A stretch of 64,000 nt of DNA from Nocardioides rotundus (GCF_019931675.1 NZ_CP082922.1:1503001-1567000), one strand, 5' to 3'; shown: positions 1 through 9,820, counted from the stretch's first letter. The notes: generated from the sequence alone by a model not told the origin. Translations and numbers: made by a program.

Positions 1-1
1 G

Positions 2-226
2 GCGCTGCTGGCCGGCGCCGACTCGATCCGCGAGGTGATCGCGTTCCCCAAGTCCGGCGGCGGATACGACCCGCTGACCCAGGCCCCCGCGCCGATCACC
101 CCCGAGCAGCGCAAGGAGGCCGGGGTGGACGCCAAGCCGAAGTCCGCCTCCGACTCCGGTCGCGACACCCGTCGCCCGTCGGTGCCTGAGCCGTCCGCGC
201 CCGAGCCGGGTGGCGACGGCTCGTAG
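2..226 (+). CDS. aspS: Aspartyl-tRNA synthetase, C-terminal end (partial)
   Basis: Only the last 74 codons are present; the gene begins before the window. The reading frame starting at base 2 gives a tail with the motif [18 protein letters not shown], which is the characteristic C-terminal end of bacterial-type AspRS, where it closes the class II catalytic core. It is followed by a low-complexity Pro/Ser/Glu tail of about 35 residues, as is common in actinobacterial AspRS. The enzyme charges tRNA-Asp in the cytoplasm. Its stop lies 10 bases before the rarA start chosen here, so the two are probably co-transcribed. Confidence 0.9.
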   Translation, partial: ALLAGADSIREVIAFPKSGGGYDPLTQAPAPITPEQRKEAGVDAKPKSASDSGRDTRRPSVPEPSAPEPGGDGS

Positions 227-236
227 GCTGAACCGC

Positions 237-1604
237 GTGGAGGGTCTCTTCGAGGTCCCGGACCAGCCCGCCTCCGACCCGGGTGCGGGCTCGCTGGGCG
301 CCAACACGCACGCATCCGCGCCGCTCGCGGTGCGGATGCGTCCGCGCACCCTCGACGAGCTCGTCGGGCAGGACCAGCTGCGGGCACCGGGGTCGCCGCT
401 GCGCCAGCTGGTCGAGGCCGACCACGCCATGTCGCTGCTGCTGTGGGGCCCGCCGGGCACCGGCAAGACCACGATCGCCTCGATCGTCAGCCAGCAGACC
501 AACCGCCGCTTCGTCGAGGTCTCGGCGGTCGCTGCCGGGGTCAAGGAGGTGCGCGCCGCGATCGACGGCGCCCGCCGCGAGCTGGTGCGCGGCGGCCGGG
601 AGACCGTGCTGTTCGTCGACGAGGTGCACCGCTTCACCAAGGCGCAGCAGGACGCGCTGCTGCCGGGTGTGGAGAACCGCTGGGTCACGCTGGTCGCGGC
701 CACCACGGAGAACCCGTTCTTCTCCGTCATCTCGCCGCTGCTGTCGCGCTCGCTCCTCCTCCGGCTGGAGTCGCTCACCGACGACGACGTGCGCGCGGTC
801 CTCGACCAGGCGCTCGCCGACGATCGCGGGCTCGGGGGCGCCGTCACGGTCGCCGACGACGCACTGGCGCACATCATCCGGCTGGCGGGCGGCGACGCAC
901 GGCGCTCGCTGACCTACCTGGAGGCGGCGGCGCGGGCGGCCGGCTGGTCCCCGGGAGCCGAGGGGCCCTTCGAGGTGGACCTGTCGATGGCCGAGACCGC
1001 GGCCGACCAGGCGGCGGTGCGCTACGACCGGCAGGGCGACCAGCACTACGACGTCACCTCGGCGTTCATCAAGTCGATCCGGGGGTCGGATGCGGATGCG
1101 GCGCTGCACTACCTGGCCCGGATGATGGAGGCAGGGGAGGACCCGCGCTTCATCGCCCGGCGGCTGGTGATCCTGGCCTCGGAGGACATCGGGCTCGCGG
1201 ACCCGACCGCGCTGACCACGGCGGTCGCCGCCGCGCAGGCGGTGCAGCTGATCGGGATGCCGGAGGCGCGGCTCAACCTGGCCCAGGCGGTGATCGCGCT
1301 CGCGGTGGCGCCGAAGTCCAACGCGGTGATCAAGGCGATCGACGCCGCCTCGGCGGACGTCCGGGCGGGCAAGATCGGCACCGTGCCCTCCTACCTGCGC
1401 GACGCCCACTACGGTGGGGCGAAGGACTTGGGCCACGGCAAGGGCTACAAGTATGCCCACAACCACCCCTACGGCATCGCCGAGCAGGACTACGCCCCCG
1501 AGCCCGTCCGCGACGCGGAGTACTACCAGCCCACCGGGAACGGCGCCGAGGCCGGCGTGAAGGAGCGCTGGGAGCGGATCCGCCGGATCGTCCGGGGGAA
1601 GTAG
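237..1604 (+). CDS. rarA: Replication-associated recombination protein A (RarA/MgsA AAA+ ATPase)
   Basis: Predicted 455-residue clamp-loader-like AAA+ ATPase acting at stalled replication forks. The Walker A motif GPPGTGKTT is near residue 75, the Walker B motif FVDEVHRF near 125, the sensor-1 segment ATTENPFF near 155, and the C-terminal tetramerisation region contains the family block PKSNAV. GTG at 237 is preferred because the family starts close to the GLFEVP segment; GTG at 210 would overlap aspS by 17 bases and add nine residues. Length is normal for the family (about 440-460). Placement directly after aspS is common in actinobacteria. Confidence 0.92.
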   Translation: MEGLFEVPDQPASDPGAGSLGANTHASAPLAVRMRPRTLDELVGQDQLRAPGSPLRQLVEADHAMSLLLWGPPGTGKTTIASIVSQQTNRRFVEVSAVAAGVKEVRAAIDGARRELVRGGRETVLFVDEVHRFTKAQQDALLPGVENRWVTLVAATTENPFFSVISPLLSRSLLLRLESLTDDDVRAVLDQALADDRGLGGAVTVADDALAHIIRLAGGDARRSLTYLEAAARAAGWSPGAEGPFEVDLSMAETAADQAAVRYDRQGDQHYDVTSAFIKSIRGSDADAALHYLARMMEAGEDPRFIARRLVILASEDIGLADPTALTTAVAAAQAVQLIGMPEARLNLAQAVIALAVAPKSNAVIKAIDAASADVRAGKIGTVPSYLRDAHYGGAKDLGHGKGYKYAHNHPYGIAEQDYAPEPVRDAEYYQPTGNGAEAGVKERWERIRRIVRGK

Positions 1605-1607
1605 CGG

Positions 1608-1635
1608 ACGGTTCCCCGGCCCACCGGGTAACCGT
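1608..1635. repeat. Intergenic palindrome, copy A of a two-copy family
   Basis: A near-perfect inverted repeat starts three bases after the rarA stop: ACGGTTCCCCGG (1608-1619) against CCGGGTAACCGT (1624-1635), one mismatch, four-base loop. A second weaker hairpin, GTCGGC against GCCGAC, follows at about 1642-1663, and TTTTCCCTGAGAA ends the block near 1685. The order of parts resembles the intergenic block at 40076-40150. It could end rarA transcription, but no T-tract follows it. Confidence 0.5.
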
Positions 1636-1743
1636 GCGCTTGTCGGCCGAGGTTTCAGCCGACCAGCGGCAGTTTTCCCTGAGAAGCCCCCCGGGCATGG
1701 CGCCTGAACGGCTGCCGCGGCTGCGGACCCCTAGGCTGTCGGC

Positions 1744-2181
1744 ATGGACGATGTGACGGGGGAGTTCGAGGACGACCTGGAGGAGCCCGAGCGCCCACAG
1801 GTGTGGCATGACTATCGGATGAGTCACTCGATCAACGTCGCTTGGCTCGGGTACGACGTCACACTCGCCCAGATGGACGCGCTGGAGGACTCGTGGGACC
1901 GGCTGGTGGTGCTCGACGAGTGGCGCCACTGGGTCGAGCAGTACCTGATCCCACCCTCGCCGTTCCTCTACCTGGCCGTCCGGGACGAGATCGACAAGCG
2001 CACGCTGAGGAAGACCAGCGACGGGGCGTCGTTGAACCTCCCCGCCGCCGAGCTGACCGTGGCCGAGGCCGAAGGTCGTCTGGAGGACCTCTACCTCGGC
2101 GTGATCCGCGACCTGTACCGCAAGTGGGCCGAGAAGCGGGACTTCCCGCCGCCGCCGGATCTCCCACCGTCCGACACCTAG
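1744..2181 (+). CDS. Hypothetical protein, acidic, 145 aa
   Basis: I do not recognise a family. The product is acidic and Trp/Tyr-rich, has no signal peptide or membrane segment, and ends in a proline-rich tail (FPPPPDLPPS). The first half looks like a compact alpha/beta fold and the region EAEGRLEDLYLGVIRDLYRKW like an amphipathic helix. A -10-like TAGGCT (1732-1737) ends six bases before the ATG, which suggests a leaderless transcript and supports this start. It stands alone between rarA and a degraded stretch. Probably a cytoplasmic soluble protein. Confidence 0.7.
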   Translation: MDDVTGEFEDDLEEPERPQVWHDYRMSHSINVAWLGYDVTLAQMDALEDSWDRLVVLDEWRHWVEQYLIPPSPFLYLAVRDEIDKRTLRKTSDGASLNLPAAELTVAEAEGRLEDLYLGVIRDLYRKWAEKRDFPPPPDLPPSDT

Positions 2182-2250
2182 ATCAGCGGCAGCGGTTTCC
2201 AGAACGGCCATGCCGGGCCTGATCGTCTACGAGCCCATCGGGGAGCGACC

Positions 2251-2322
2251 GAGTTGGGGCGTCATCCTGAACTCGTCGTGCTGGCCGACCCCGAGGGGAA
2301 CGAGCTGTGCATCGAACGGTGA
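2251..2322 (+). pseudogene. Remnant of a VOC/glyoxalase-like gene (C-terminal end only)
   Basis: The frame ending at TGA 2320-2322 reads HPELVVLADPEGNELCIER, which matches the usual C-terminal strand of glyoxalase/VOC-superfamily proteins (form LADPEGNEFCV). No upstream frame continues a VOC domain: the sequence back to the previous stop codes for nothing recognisable. It is best read as the 3' stump of a deleted gene. The assignment rests on one short motif. Confidence 0.5.
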
Positions 2323-2371
2323 TGCGGGGCTAGACGCGCCGACCCCCAGCCGAGTTGCCGCTGCCTGACAG

Positions 2372-2521
2372 CTAGACGAGGACGACGTTCCCCAGGACCG
2401 CCATGCCCAGCACGATCGCCAGGATGGCGAACGGAAGGACCACCCAGCCGATCAGCTCGTCGACGACGCCCTTCGCCCGACTCCGTGGGGTGGGGCAGTC
2501 GCGGCACATGGCCTTGAGCAT
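2372..2521 (-). CDS. Possible small single-pass membrane protein, 49 aa
   Basis: The minus strand encodes a 49-residue frame from ATG 2521 to TAG 2372. The N-terminal half is basic and has a CRDCP motif; the C-terminal half is one long hydrophobic stretch (WVVLPFAILAIVLGMAVLG) with the make-up of a transmembrane helix. Positive charges before the helix would favour N-in topology. It lies in a 550-base gap between a dead VOC stump and alaS, opposite to both. No good ribosome binding site is visible, so it may be a chance frame. Confidence 0.35.
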   Translation of the reverse strand: MLKAMCRDCPTPRSRAKGVVDELIGWVVLPFAILAIVLGMAVLGNVVLV

Positions 2522-2585
2522 ATGTCTCTGATCCGTGCCGCGTGGCCCCGTCAGGCCCCGGCTCACGGGCGCCGCGCGGAGCCGA

Positions 2586-2654
2586 ACTGGCAGAACCTGA
2601 CTCCCGCCGCCGCGCCGAGCGGGGCGTCTGCCCGACGCGGAGGGTTCTGCCAGT
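2586..2654. repeat. Intergenic hairpin repeat, copy 1
   Basis: A perfect 12-bp inverted repeat, ACTGGCAGAACC (2586-2597) against GGTTCTGCCAGT (2643-2654), encloses a 45-base GC-rich loop containing CGCCGAGCGGGGC. A related element lies at 23612-23674, with the same loop segment and the same flank (CCAGTGCGNCTACG) but stem base pairs changed on both arms. It sits just upstream of the alaS leader. Confidence 0.6.
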
Positions 2655-2734
2655 GCGGCTACGAGCGGCCGATGCCGCGCCCCGCGATAGGGTCGGCAGC
2701 CGAGGACGCACGAGCACGAAGGAGCACAGCAGAG

Positions 2735-5446
2735 ATGGAGACCGCGGAGATCCGGCGCCGATTCCAGGCCCACTTCGCCGAGAACACCTCGGTCGGCGAG
2801 CACACGGTGGTGCCGTCGGCATCGCTGCTGCTCGACGACCCCACGCTGCTGTTCGTCAACGCGGGGATGGTGCCGTTCAAGCCCTACTTCCTGGGGCAGG
2901 AGAGCTCGCCGTACACCCGCGCGACCAGCGTGCAGAAGTGCATCCGCACCCCCGACATCGAGGACGTCGGCAAGACCACGCGACACGGCACGTTCTTCGA
3001 GATGTGCGGCAACTTCTCCTTCGGCGACTACTTCAAGGAGGGCGCGATCGAGCTCGCCTGGGAGCTGATCACCAAGCCGATCTCCGACGGCGGCTTCGGC
3101 CTGGACGAGAAGCTGCTCTACCCCTCGGTGCACGTCGACGACGCCGAGGCGGTGGCGCTGTGGCGCAAGATCACCGGGCTGCCCGACGAGCGGATCATCC
3201 GGCTGGGCAACAAGGAGAACTACTGGTCGATGGGCGTGCCTGGCCCCGGCGGGCCGTGCTCGGAGATCCTCATCGACCGCGGCCCGTCCTACGGCCCTGA
3301 CTTCGACCCCGCGAAGATCGGCCCGGACATGCCGACCGAGATCGAGGACCGGCTGCTGGAGTTCTGGAACCTGGTCTTCATGCAGGACGAGCTCTCCGCC
3401 GTCCGCTCCAAGGCCGACTTCGACATCGCCGGCTCGCTGCCGAAGAAGAACATCGACACCGGCATGGGCCTGGAGCGGGTGGCCTACCTGCTGCAGGGCG
3501 TCGACAACATGTACGAGATCGACGTCATGTTCCCGGTGATCCAGAAGGCCGAGGAGCTCACCGGGAGGAAGTACGGCGCCTCCGCGCCCGACGACGTCCG
3601 GTTCCGCGTCGTCGCCGATCACGTCCGCTCGAGCATGATGCTGATCAGCGACGGGGTGACGCCGGGCAACGAGGGTCGCGGCTACGTGCTGCGGCGGCTG
3701 CTGCGCCGCGCCGTACGCTCCATGCGCCTGCTCGGCGTCGAGGACCCCGTGCTGCCCGAGCTGATGCCGGTCTCGCGGGACAAGATGGCGCAGACCTACA
3801 CCACCCTCAACGACACCTGGGGCCGGATCTCCTCGGTCGCCTATGCCGAGGAGGAGGCCTTCCGCTCCACGCTGAAGGCGGGCACCCAGATCTTCGACCT
3901 GGCCACCACCGAGGTGAAGAGGTCCGGCGGCACGATGCTGTCCGGCGACCGCGCGTTCGCGCTGCACGACACCTACGGCTTCCCGATCGACCTCACCTTG
4001 GAGATGGCCTCCGAGCAGGGGCTCAGCGTCGACGAGGAGGGCTTCCGCCGCCTCATGGGCGAGCAGCGGGACCGCGCCAAGGCCGACGCCCGCGCCAAGA
4101 AGGGCGCACACGCCAACACCGGCGCCTACCGCGAGGTCGCCGACAGCCTCGGGGCGCCCGTGGAGTTCACCGGCTACGACGGCACCGTCTCCGAGGGCCA
4201 GGTCCGGGGCATCGTCTCCGGCGGCTCGGTCGTGCCGAGCGCCGTCACCGGCGACGAGATCGAGCTGGTGCTGGACCGCACCGCGTTCTACGCCGAGGGC
4301 GGCGGCCAGCTCGCCGACCAGGGGATCATCGAGCTCGGCAACGGCGCTCAGGTCGAGGTCGTCGACGTGCAGTCGCCGATCTCCGGGCTGATCGTGCACA
4401 AGGCGATCGTCCGGGACGGCGAGGTCACCGTCGGCACCCCGGCGCAGGGGATCGTCGACGTCGCCCGCCGCCGCTCGATCTCCCGCTCCCACACCGCGAC
4501 CCACATGGTGCACAAGGCGTTCCGCGAGGCGCTGGGGGAGACCGCGACGCAGGCGGGCTCGGAGAACGCGCCCGGCCGCTTCCGCTTCGACTTCTCCTCC
4601 ACCGGCTCGGTGCCCACGTCGGTCATGGAGGACGTCGAGGCGAGGGTCAACGACGTGGTCCTCGACGACCTGGCCGTGCACGCGGAGTACATGTCCCAGG
4701 ACGAGGCCGTCCGCTCCGGGGCGATGGCGCTCTTCGGGGAGAAGTACGGCGACACCGTGCGGGTCATCTCGGTCGGCGACTGGGCCCGCGAGCTCTGCGG
4801 CGGCACGCACACCGAGCGCTCGGGTCAGCTCGGCGTGATCAAGCTGCTCGGCGAGTCCTCCATCGGCTCCGGTGTGCGCCGGGTCGAGGCGCTGGTCGGC
4901 GGCGACGCCTATCGCTTCCTGGCCCGCGAGCACGTGATCGTCAACCAGCTGGCCGATGCGCTCAAGGCGCGCCCCGAGGAGCTGCCCGAGCGGGTCGGCT
5001 CCATCGTGGAGAAGCTGCGGGCCGCGGAGAAGGACCTGGAGAAGGTGCGGGTCCAGCAGCTGCTCGCCGCGGCCGGGGCGCTCGCCGAGGGCGCCGTCAA
5101 GGTCGGCCGGGTCAACCTGGTCGCGCACCGCGCGGACGGGGCCGGCGGGGGCGACGTACGCACCCTGGCGCTCGACGTCCGCGGCCGGCTGCCGCAGGGC
5201 GAGCCCGGCGCCGTGGTCGTCATCGGCAACGCCGACGGCAAGGTGTCGGTCGTCGCCGCGGTCAACGACCAGGGCCAGGGCGCCGGCGTGTCCGCCAACG
5301 AGCTGGTCCGCGCCGTCGGACCGCTGGTCGGCGGCAAGGGCGGCGGCAAGGCCGACGTGGCTCAGGGCGGCGGCAGCGACGCCTCTCGGATCGACGAGGC
5401 ACTCGCGCTGGTGTCGACCGAGGTGGCCCGGATGGCCGGCGCCTAG
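2735..5446 (+). CDS. alaS: Alanyl-tRNA synthetase
   Basis: Predicted 903-residue class II synthetase that charges tRNA-Ala. The N-terminal catalytic domain opens with the usual ETAEIRRRF and motif 2 region RHGTFFEMCGNFSFGDYFK; the editing domain carries HTATHMVH near residue 587 and CGGTHTERSG near 687, the zinc-type ligands of the misacylation editing site; a C-terminal oligomerisation (DHHA1-like) domain follows. The frame stays open upstream to 2522, but AAGGAG at 2719-2724 sits 10 bases before ATG 2735 and the conserved N-terminus starts there. The stop overlaps ruvX by one base. Confidence 0.97.
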   Translation: METAEIRRRFQAHFAENTSVGEHTVVPSASLLLDDPTLLFVNAGMVPFKPYFLGQESSPYTRATSVQKCIRTPDIEDVGKTTRHGTFFEMCGNFSFGDYFKEGAIELAWELITKPISDGGFGLDEKLLYPSVHVDDAEAVALWRKITGLPDERIIRLGNKENYWSMGVPGPGGPCSEILIDRGPSYGPDFDPAKIGPDMPTEIEDRLLEFWNLVFMQDELSAVRSKADFDIAGSLPKKNIDTGMGLERVAYLLQGVDNMYEIDVMFPVIQKAEELTGRKYGASAPDDVRFRVVADHVRSSMMLISDGVTPGNEGRGYVLRRLLRRAVRSMRLLGVEDPVLPELMPVSRDKMAQTYTTLNDTWGRISSVAYAEEEAFRSTLKAGTQIFDLATTEVKRSGGTMLSGDRAFALHDTYGFPIDLTLEMASEQGLSVDEEGFRRLMGEQRDRAKADARAKKGAHANTGAYREVADSLGAPVEFTGYDGTVSEGQVRGIVSGGSVVPSAVTGDEIELVLDRTAFYAEGGGQLADQGIIELGNGAQVEVVDVQSPISGLIVHKAIVRDGEVTVGTPAQGIVDVARRRSISRSHTATHMVHKAFREALGETATQAGSENAPGRFRFDFSSTGSVPTSVMEDVEARVNDVVLDDLAVHAEYMSQDEAVRSGAMALFGEKYGDTVRVISVGDWARELCGGTHTERSGQLGVIKLLGESSIGSGVRRVEALVGGDAYRFLAREHVIVNQLADALKARPEELPERVGSIVEKLRAAEKDLEKVRVQQLLAAAGALAEGAVKVGRVNLVAHRADGAGGGDVRTLALDVRGRLPQGEPGAVVVIGNADGKVSVVAAVNDQGQGAGVSANELVRAVGPLVGGKGGGKADVAQGGGSDASRIDEALALVSTEVARMAGA

Positions 5447-5904
5447 TGCGTCACGGCACCCGGCTCGGCATCGACCCCGGCGACGCCCGGATCGGCGTCG
5501 CGCGCAGCGATCCGACCGGCTTCCTGGCGACGCCGCTGGAGACGGTCCGCCGCGGCCGCGGCGACACCCGCCGCATCCGGGAGCTGGTCAAGGAGCTGGA
5601 GGCGGTCGAGGTGGTCGTCGGGCTGCCGCGGTCGCTGTCCGGCGGCGAGGGCCCGGCGGCGGAGAAGGTGCGCCGCTTCGCGGCCGCTGTGGCGCGTCAG
5701 GTTGATCCGGTGCCGGTGAGGCTGTGGGATGAACGCCTGACAACGATTTCCGCGGAGGCGATCCTCCGGGAGCAGGGCAGACGGGGGGCCGACAGGAGGG
5801 CAGTGGTGGACATGGCGGCAGCCGTGGTGATCCTCCAGCACGCCCTCGACACCGAGCGCAACACCGGGGCGGCACCCGGTGAGATCGTCGAGGCCAGCCG
5901 ATGA
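5446..5904 (+). CDS. ruvX: Pre-16S rRNA nuclease / Holliday junction resolvase-like protein YqgF
   Basis: Predicted 152-residue RNase H-like nuclease. The N-terminal strand-turn LGIDPGDARIGVA has the first catalytic Asp, VVGLPRSLSG the second block, and VRLWDERLTTISAE the conserved DERLTT motif; the third acidic residue is expected in the helix VDMAAAVVILQ. In bacteria YqgF matures the 5' end of 16S rRNA. It starts with GTG overlapping the alaS stop by one base and ends with an ATGA overlap into mltG, the usual actinobacterial order alaS-ruvX-mltG-aroE. Confidence 0.93.
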   Translation: MRHGTRLGIDPGDARIGVARSDPTGFLATPLETVRRGRGDTRRIRELVKELEAVEVVVGLPRSLSGGEGPAAEKVRRFAAAVARQVDPVPVRLWDERLTTISAEAILREQGRRGADRRAVVDMAAAVVILQHALDTERNTGAAPGEIVEASR

Positions 5905-7052
5905 CGAACCTGACCGACGAGGACTACGACGAGGCCGTGCCTCCCGAGCAGGAGCCCCGCCGCCGACGCGGGACGGCCGGCTGCATCGCCGTCCTGGTGG
6001 CGTTGGCCGTGATCGTCGGTCTCGGGCTCTTCGCCGTGACCCAGGGCCGCGCGTTCCTCGAGGACCTCGTGGGCTCCTCCTCCGGCGAGGACTACCCCGG
6101 GCCCGGCAAGGGCCGCGTGCTCTTCGAGGTCAGCGAGGGCGACTCGGTCGCCCAGATCGGCCGCAACCTCAAGGCCGAGGGCGTGACCGCCTCGGTCGAC
6201 GCGTTCCTCACCGAGGCCAACCAGGACGCGAACGCCGAGGGCATCCAGGTCGGCTTCTATGAGCTGAAGAAGCAGATGCCGGCCGCGGACGCCCTCGAGG
6301 TCCTGGTGAATCCGGACAACCTGATGCTCGCCCAGGTCACCATTCCCGAGGGGCTGCGGGTGGTCGACATCGTCGACCGGCTGGTCGAGGACACCGACTT
6401 CCCGCGGAAGGCCTACGAGAAGGTCCTCGACAACCCCGACGCGATCGGGCTGCCCGACTACGCCGACGGCAACCCCGAGGGCTACCTGTTCCCCTCGACC
6501 TACGACATCGGGCCCAAGGACAAGCCGCGCGACATCCTCACGAAGATGGTCGACCGTTGGCGGGAGGCGGCCGAGGACGCCAACCTGGAGCAGCGGGCTC
6601 GGGCGATGAACAAGACGCCCGCCGAGCTGATGATCATCGCCTCGCTGATCGAGGCCGAGGGGCGCGGCGACGACATGCCGAAGATCTCACGGGTGATCTA
6701 CAACCGGCTCGACGGCCCCGGCGACAAGGGCGGCACCAACGGCACGCTGGGCATCGACGCCTCCAACGCCTACGGCCTGGGCAAGTCCGGCACGACCGCC
6801 CTGAGCTCGGAGGAGCTGGCCGTGGACACGCCGTACGACACGCGGCGCAAGCCCGGCCTCCCGCCGACGCCGATCGAGGCGCCGGGCGACGCGGCGATCG
6901 ACGCGGCGGCCAACCCGGCCGACGGGCCCTGGTACTACTACGTGACGGTCAACCTGGCCACCGGGGAGACCAAGTTCTACGAGGACTACCAGGGCTTCCT
7001 GGAGGGCCGCGACGAGTACCGCGCCTACTGCGAGACGTCGGACGCCTGCTGA
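5901..7052 (+). CDS. mltG: Endolytic murein transglycosylase MltG (YceG family)
   Basis: Predicted 383-residue membrane enzyme that cuts nascent peptidoglycan glycan strands and so limits their length. An acidic and then basic cytoplasmic N-terminus (to about residue 27) leads into one membrane helix (CIAVLVALAVIVGLGLFAV). A LysM-like subdomain follows (VSEGDSVAQIGRNL), then the YceG catalytic domain with IASLIEAEGRGDD, whose Glu is the expected catalytic residue, and YNRLDGP. The start ATG overlaps ruvX by four bases and its stop overlaps aroE by one base. Confidence 0.94.
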   Translation: MTNLTDEDYDEAVPPEQEPRRRRGTAGCIAVLVALAVIVGLGLFAVTQGRAFLEDLVGSSSGEDYPGPGKGRVLFEVSEGDSVAQIGRNLKAEGVTASVDAFLTEANQDANAEGIQVGFYELKKQMPAADALEVLVNPDNLMLAQVTIPEGLRVVDIVDRLVEDTDFPRKAYEKVLDNPDAIGLPDYADGNPEGYLFPSTYDIGPKDKPRDILTKMVDRWREAAEDANLEQRARAMNKTPAELMIIASLIEAEGRGDDMPKISRVIYNRLDGPGDKGGTNGTLGIDASNAYGLGKSGTTALSSEELAVDTPYDTRRKPGLPPTPIEAPGDAAIDAAANPADGPWYYYVTVNLATGETKFYEDYQGFLEGRDEYRAYCETSDAC

Positions 7053-7852
7053 TGCGGAGGGTCTGCGGGGTGCTCGGCTCACCGATCGGGCACTCGCTCT
7101 CACCCGTGCTGCACCGCGCCGGCTACCGCGCGGTCGGGCTGGACTGGACCTACGACGCTCACGAGGTTTCCTCCGGTGAGCTGCCCGCCTTCCTGACCCG
7201 GCTGGACGACTCCTGGCGCGGCCTGTCGCTGACCATGCCGCTCAAGCGGGAGGCGCTGCCGCTGGCGGCGGTCGTGTCCGACGTCGCGCGTGCCGCGGGG
7301 GCGGCGAACACGCTGGTACGCCGGGACGACGGCACCTGGGCCGCGGACAACACCGACGTCCCCGGCCTGGTGGCCGCGCTGCAGGAGCGCTGGCCTTCGC
7401 CGGTCGAGCGGGCGGTGATCCTCGGCGGCGGCGCCACCGCGGCCTCGGCCCTGCTGGCGCTGGCCACGACCGGGTGCCGGGAGTTCACCCTCGCGGTGCG
7501 CGACCCGGGCCGCGCGGCCGACACCCTGGAGGTGGCCGAGCGGCTGGCCGACCCGGTCGACGTACGGATCGTCGGGCTCGGCGACGACGCGGCCGCCGAC
7601 CTGGTGGTGTCCACCATCCCCGCCGACGCGCAGACGCCGGAGCTGCTGGCCGCCTATGCCGCCGTACCCGTCGTGTTCGACGTCGTCTACGACCCGTGGC
7701 CGACGCCCCTCGTGGCGGCCAACGGCAACCGGGTGGTCGTCACCGGGCTGGACCTGCTCGTGCACCAGGCGGCGCTGCAGTTCACCATGTTCACCGGGCT
7801 GCCCGCGCCGCTGCGAGAGATGCGCGACGCCGGTCGGACCGCGCTGGCCTGA
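7052..7852 (+). CDS. aroE: Shikimate dehydrogenase
   Basis: Predicted 266-residue NADPH-dependent enzyme reducing 3-dehydroshikimate to shikimate. The substrate-binding start VLGSPIGHSLSPVLH is intact, the catalytic Lys lies in SLTMPLKREA, NTDVPG follows, and the nucleotide-binding turn appears as ILGGGATAASAL. The ATG at 7052 overlaps the mltG stop (TGATG), so translation is probably coupled. It opens a run of shikimate genes (aroE, aroC, aroK, aroB, aroQ) interrupted only by a prepilin-peptidase gene. Confidence 0.93.
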   Translation: MRRVCGVLGSPIGHSLSPVLHRAGYRAVGLDWTYDAHEVSSGELPAFLTRLDDSWRGLSLTMPLKREALPLAAVVSDVARAAGAANTLVRRDDGTWAADNTDVPGLVAALQERWPSPVERAVILGGGATAASALLALATTGCREFTLAVRDPGRAADTLEVAERLADPVDVRIVGLGDDAAADLVVSTIPADAQTPELLAAYAAVPVVFDVVYDPWPTPLVAANGNRVVVTGLDLLVHQAALQFTMFTGLPAPLREMRDAGRTALA

Positions 7853-7893
7853 ACGCCAGCATGGGGGCCCGCGGGGCCCTAGACTCCGGCACC

Positions 7894-8601
7894 GTGGACC
7901 CGGTCTGGAGTGGTACGGCGGCCCTCGCCGGCGCCCTCGGCGGGCTCGCCGTCCCCTGGCTGCTGCGCCGGCTCCCGGACCCCGCCCCGGAGGTCCCGTG
8001 GGCGCCGGACCCGGAGCACGCGATCCTCGCCGCGCGGCGCGGCCTCCCGCTGCGCTGCGCCCTGGCCGGGCTGGTCAGCGGTGGCGTCCTGGGTGTCTTC
8101 CTCCCGGCCCCCTGGCCGCTGTTGCTGTGGCTGACCCTGGTGCCGTTCGGCATCCTGCTCGCGGTCGTGGACTGGCACACCAAGAAGCTGCCGCGCCGGG
8201 TCGTCCTGCCGATGACCGCCTACGCCCTGGTGGTCATCGCCGTCGTCGAGCTCGCCGCCGGCGACTCGGGGACCCTGGTCCGCGCGGTCGTCGGGATGCT
8301 GGTCGCCCGGAGCGTGATCTGGCTGCTGTGGTTCATCCGCTCGGCCGGCATGGGCTTCGGCGACGTCCGCCTCACCGCGCTGTTGGGGCTGCTGCTCGCC
8401 CAGGTCGGCGTGGGCGAGGCCGTCGTCGGCCTCTACTCCGCGTTCCTGCTGTTCGGCATCCCCGGTGTCCTGCTGGCGATCGTGCGGCGCGACCGGCAGG
8501 TCCTGCGGACGGCCTACCCCTTCGGGCCGTTCCTGCTGGCCGGCGCCCTGGTGGGCGTCGCGGTGGGTGCGCCCGCCTGGCGCGGTCTCATGGGAGGGTG
8601 A
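7894..8601 (+). CDS. A24-family prepilin peptidase-like membrane protease
   Basis: Predicted 235-residue polytopic membrane protein with about seven hydrophobic segments. The two aspartates expected for A24 aspartic proteases are in [12 protein letters not shown] (near residue 95) and GMGFGDVRL (near 155, the GxGD motif). There is no N-terminal cysteine-rich methyltransferase domain, so it is a short, peptidase-only form. TAGACT (7880-7885) ends eight bases before GTG 7894, suggesting a leaderless start; ATG 7861 in the same frame is less likely. No pilin genes are nearby; the place between aroE and aroC is conserved in related actinobacteria. Confidence 0.85.
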   Translation: MDPVWSGTAALAGALGGLAVPWLLRRLPDPAPEVPWAPDPEHAILAARRGLPLRCALAGLVSGGVLGVFLPAPWPLLLWLTLVPFGILLAVVDWHTKKLPRRVVLPMTAYALVVIAVVELAAGDSGTLVRAVVGMLVARSVIWLLWFIRSAGMGFGDVRLTALLGLLLAQVGVGEAVVGLYSAFLLFGIPGVLLAIVRRDRQVLRTAYPFGPFLLAGALVGVAVGAPAWRGLMGG

Positions 8602-8641
8602 GGGTGCGGCCCTCGGGGGTGGGGATGGGAAACTGTCCGGC

Positions 8642-9820
8642 ATGCTGCGCTGGCTCACCGCCGGGGAGTCCCACGGACCCGCCCTGGTCGCGATCCTGGA
8701 GGGGCTGCCCGCCCACGTCCGGGTGACCTCCGACGACATCGCCGACTCGCTCGCCCGCCGCCGTCTCGGCTACGGCCGCGGCGCCCGGATGAAGTTCGAG
8801 CAGGACCAGGTCCGCTTCCTCGGCGGGGTCCGGCACGGGGAGTCCCAGGGCGGCCCGGTCGCGATCGAGGTCGGCAACACCGAGTGGCCGAAGTGGGAGC
8901 GGGTGATGGCGGCCGACCCGGTCGACCCCGACGAGCTCGCCTCGCTCGCGCGCAACGCCCCGCTGACCCGGCCGCGGCCCGGTCACGCCGACCTGGTCGG
9001 CATGCAGAAGTACGACTTCGACGAGGCCCGCCCGATCCTCGAGCGCGCCTCCGCCCGCGAGACCGCGGCCCGGGTCGCGCTGGGCCGGGTGGCCTCGAAC
9101 TTCCTCGAGCAGGCGGTCGGCATCCGGATCGTCTCGCACGTCGTCGAGCTCGGCGGCGTCAGCGCCCCTGCGGGCGTCGTACCCCTGCCCGAGGACGTCG
9201 AGCGGCTGGACGCGGACCCGGTGCGGGTGCTCGACCCGGACGCGAGCGCCGCGATGGTCGAGCGGATCGACCAGGCCCACAAGGACGGCGACACCCTCGG
9301 CGGCGTCGTCGAGGTGGTGGCGTACGGCGTCCCGCCGGGCCTCGGCTCGCACGTGCACTGGGACCGGCGGCTGGACTCCCGGCTGGCCGGGGCGCTCATG
9401 GGGATCCAGGCGATCAAGGGCGTCGAGCTCGGCGACGGGTTCCGCACCGCCGCGACCCCCGGGTCGCAGGCGCACGACGAGATCGTGCCGACCGACGACG
9501 GGATCCGCCGGGTCACCGGTCACTCCGGCGGCACCGAGGGCGGCATGTCCACCGGCGAGCTGCTGCGGGTGCGGGCGGCGATGAAGCCGATCGCCACCGT
9601 GCCGCGGGCGCTGCGCACGGTCGACGTCACCACGGGCGAGGAGGCCGTCGCGCACCACCAGCGGTCCGACGTGGCCGCCGTACCCGCCGCCGGGATCGTC
9701 GCCGAGGCGATGGTCGCACTGGTGCTCGCCGACGCGGTGCTGGAGAAGTTCGGCGGCGACTCGGTGGCTGAGACCCGGCGCAACGCGGAGTCCTACCTGG
9801 CCGCGCTGAGGCACCGGTGA
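8642..9820 (+). CDS. aroC: Chorismate synthase
   Basis: Predicted 392-residue FMN-dependent enzyme that makes chorismate from EPSP. Signature segments are present: the start [41 protein letters not shown] and the C-terminal [12 protein letters not shown]. Length and motifs are normal. The frame is open further upstream inside the peptidase gene, but the family start is at ATG 8642. The end overlaps aroK by four bases (GTGA). Confidence 0.97.
   Translation: MLRWLTAGESHGPALVAILEGLPAHVRVTSDDIADSLARRRLGYGRGARMKFEQDQVRFLGGVRHGESQGGPVAIEVGNTEWPKWERVMAADPVDPDELASLARNAPLTRPRPGHADLVGMQKYDFDEARPILERASARETAARVALGRVASNFLEQAVGIRIVSHVVELGGVSAPAGVVPLPEDVERLDADPVRVLDPDASAAMVERIDQAHKDGDTLGGVVEVVAYGVPPGLGSHVHWDRRLDSRLAGALMGIQAIKGVELGDGFRTAATPGSQAHDEIVPTDDGIRRVTGHSGGTEGGMSTGELLRVRAAMKPIATVPRALRTVDVTTGEEAVAHHQRSDVAAVPAAGIVAEAMVALVLADAVLEKFGGDSVAETRRNAESYLAALRHR

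Noticed and set aside
2655..2734. T-box leader before alaS
   Set aside because: No T-box core sequence or terminator is visible in the short leader; a plain AAGGAG precedes the ATG.
2522..5128. Long minus-strand frame across alaS joined to the small membrane ORF
   Set aside because: The part opposite alaS is a codon shadow with no domain; only the last 49 residues have protein-like features.
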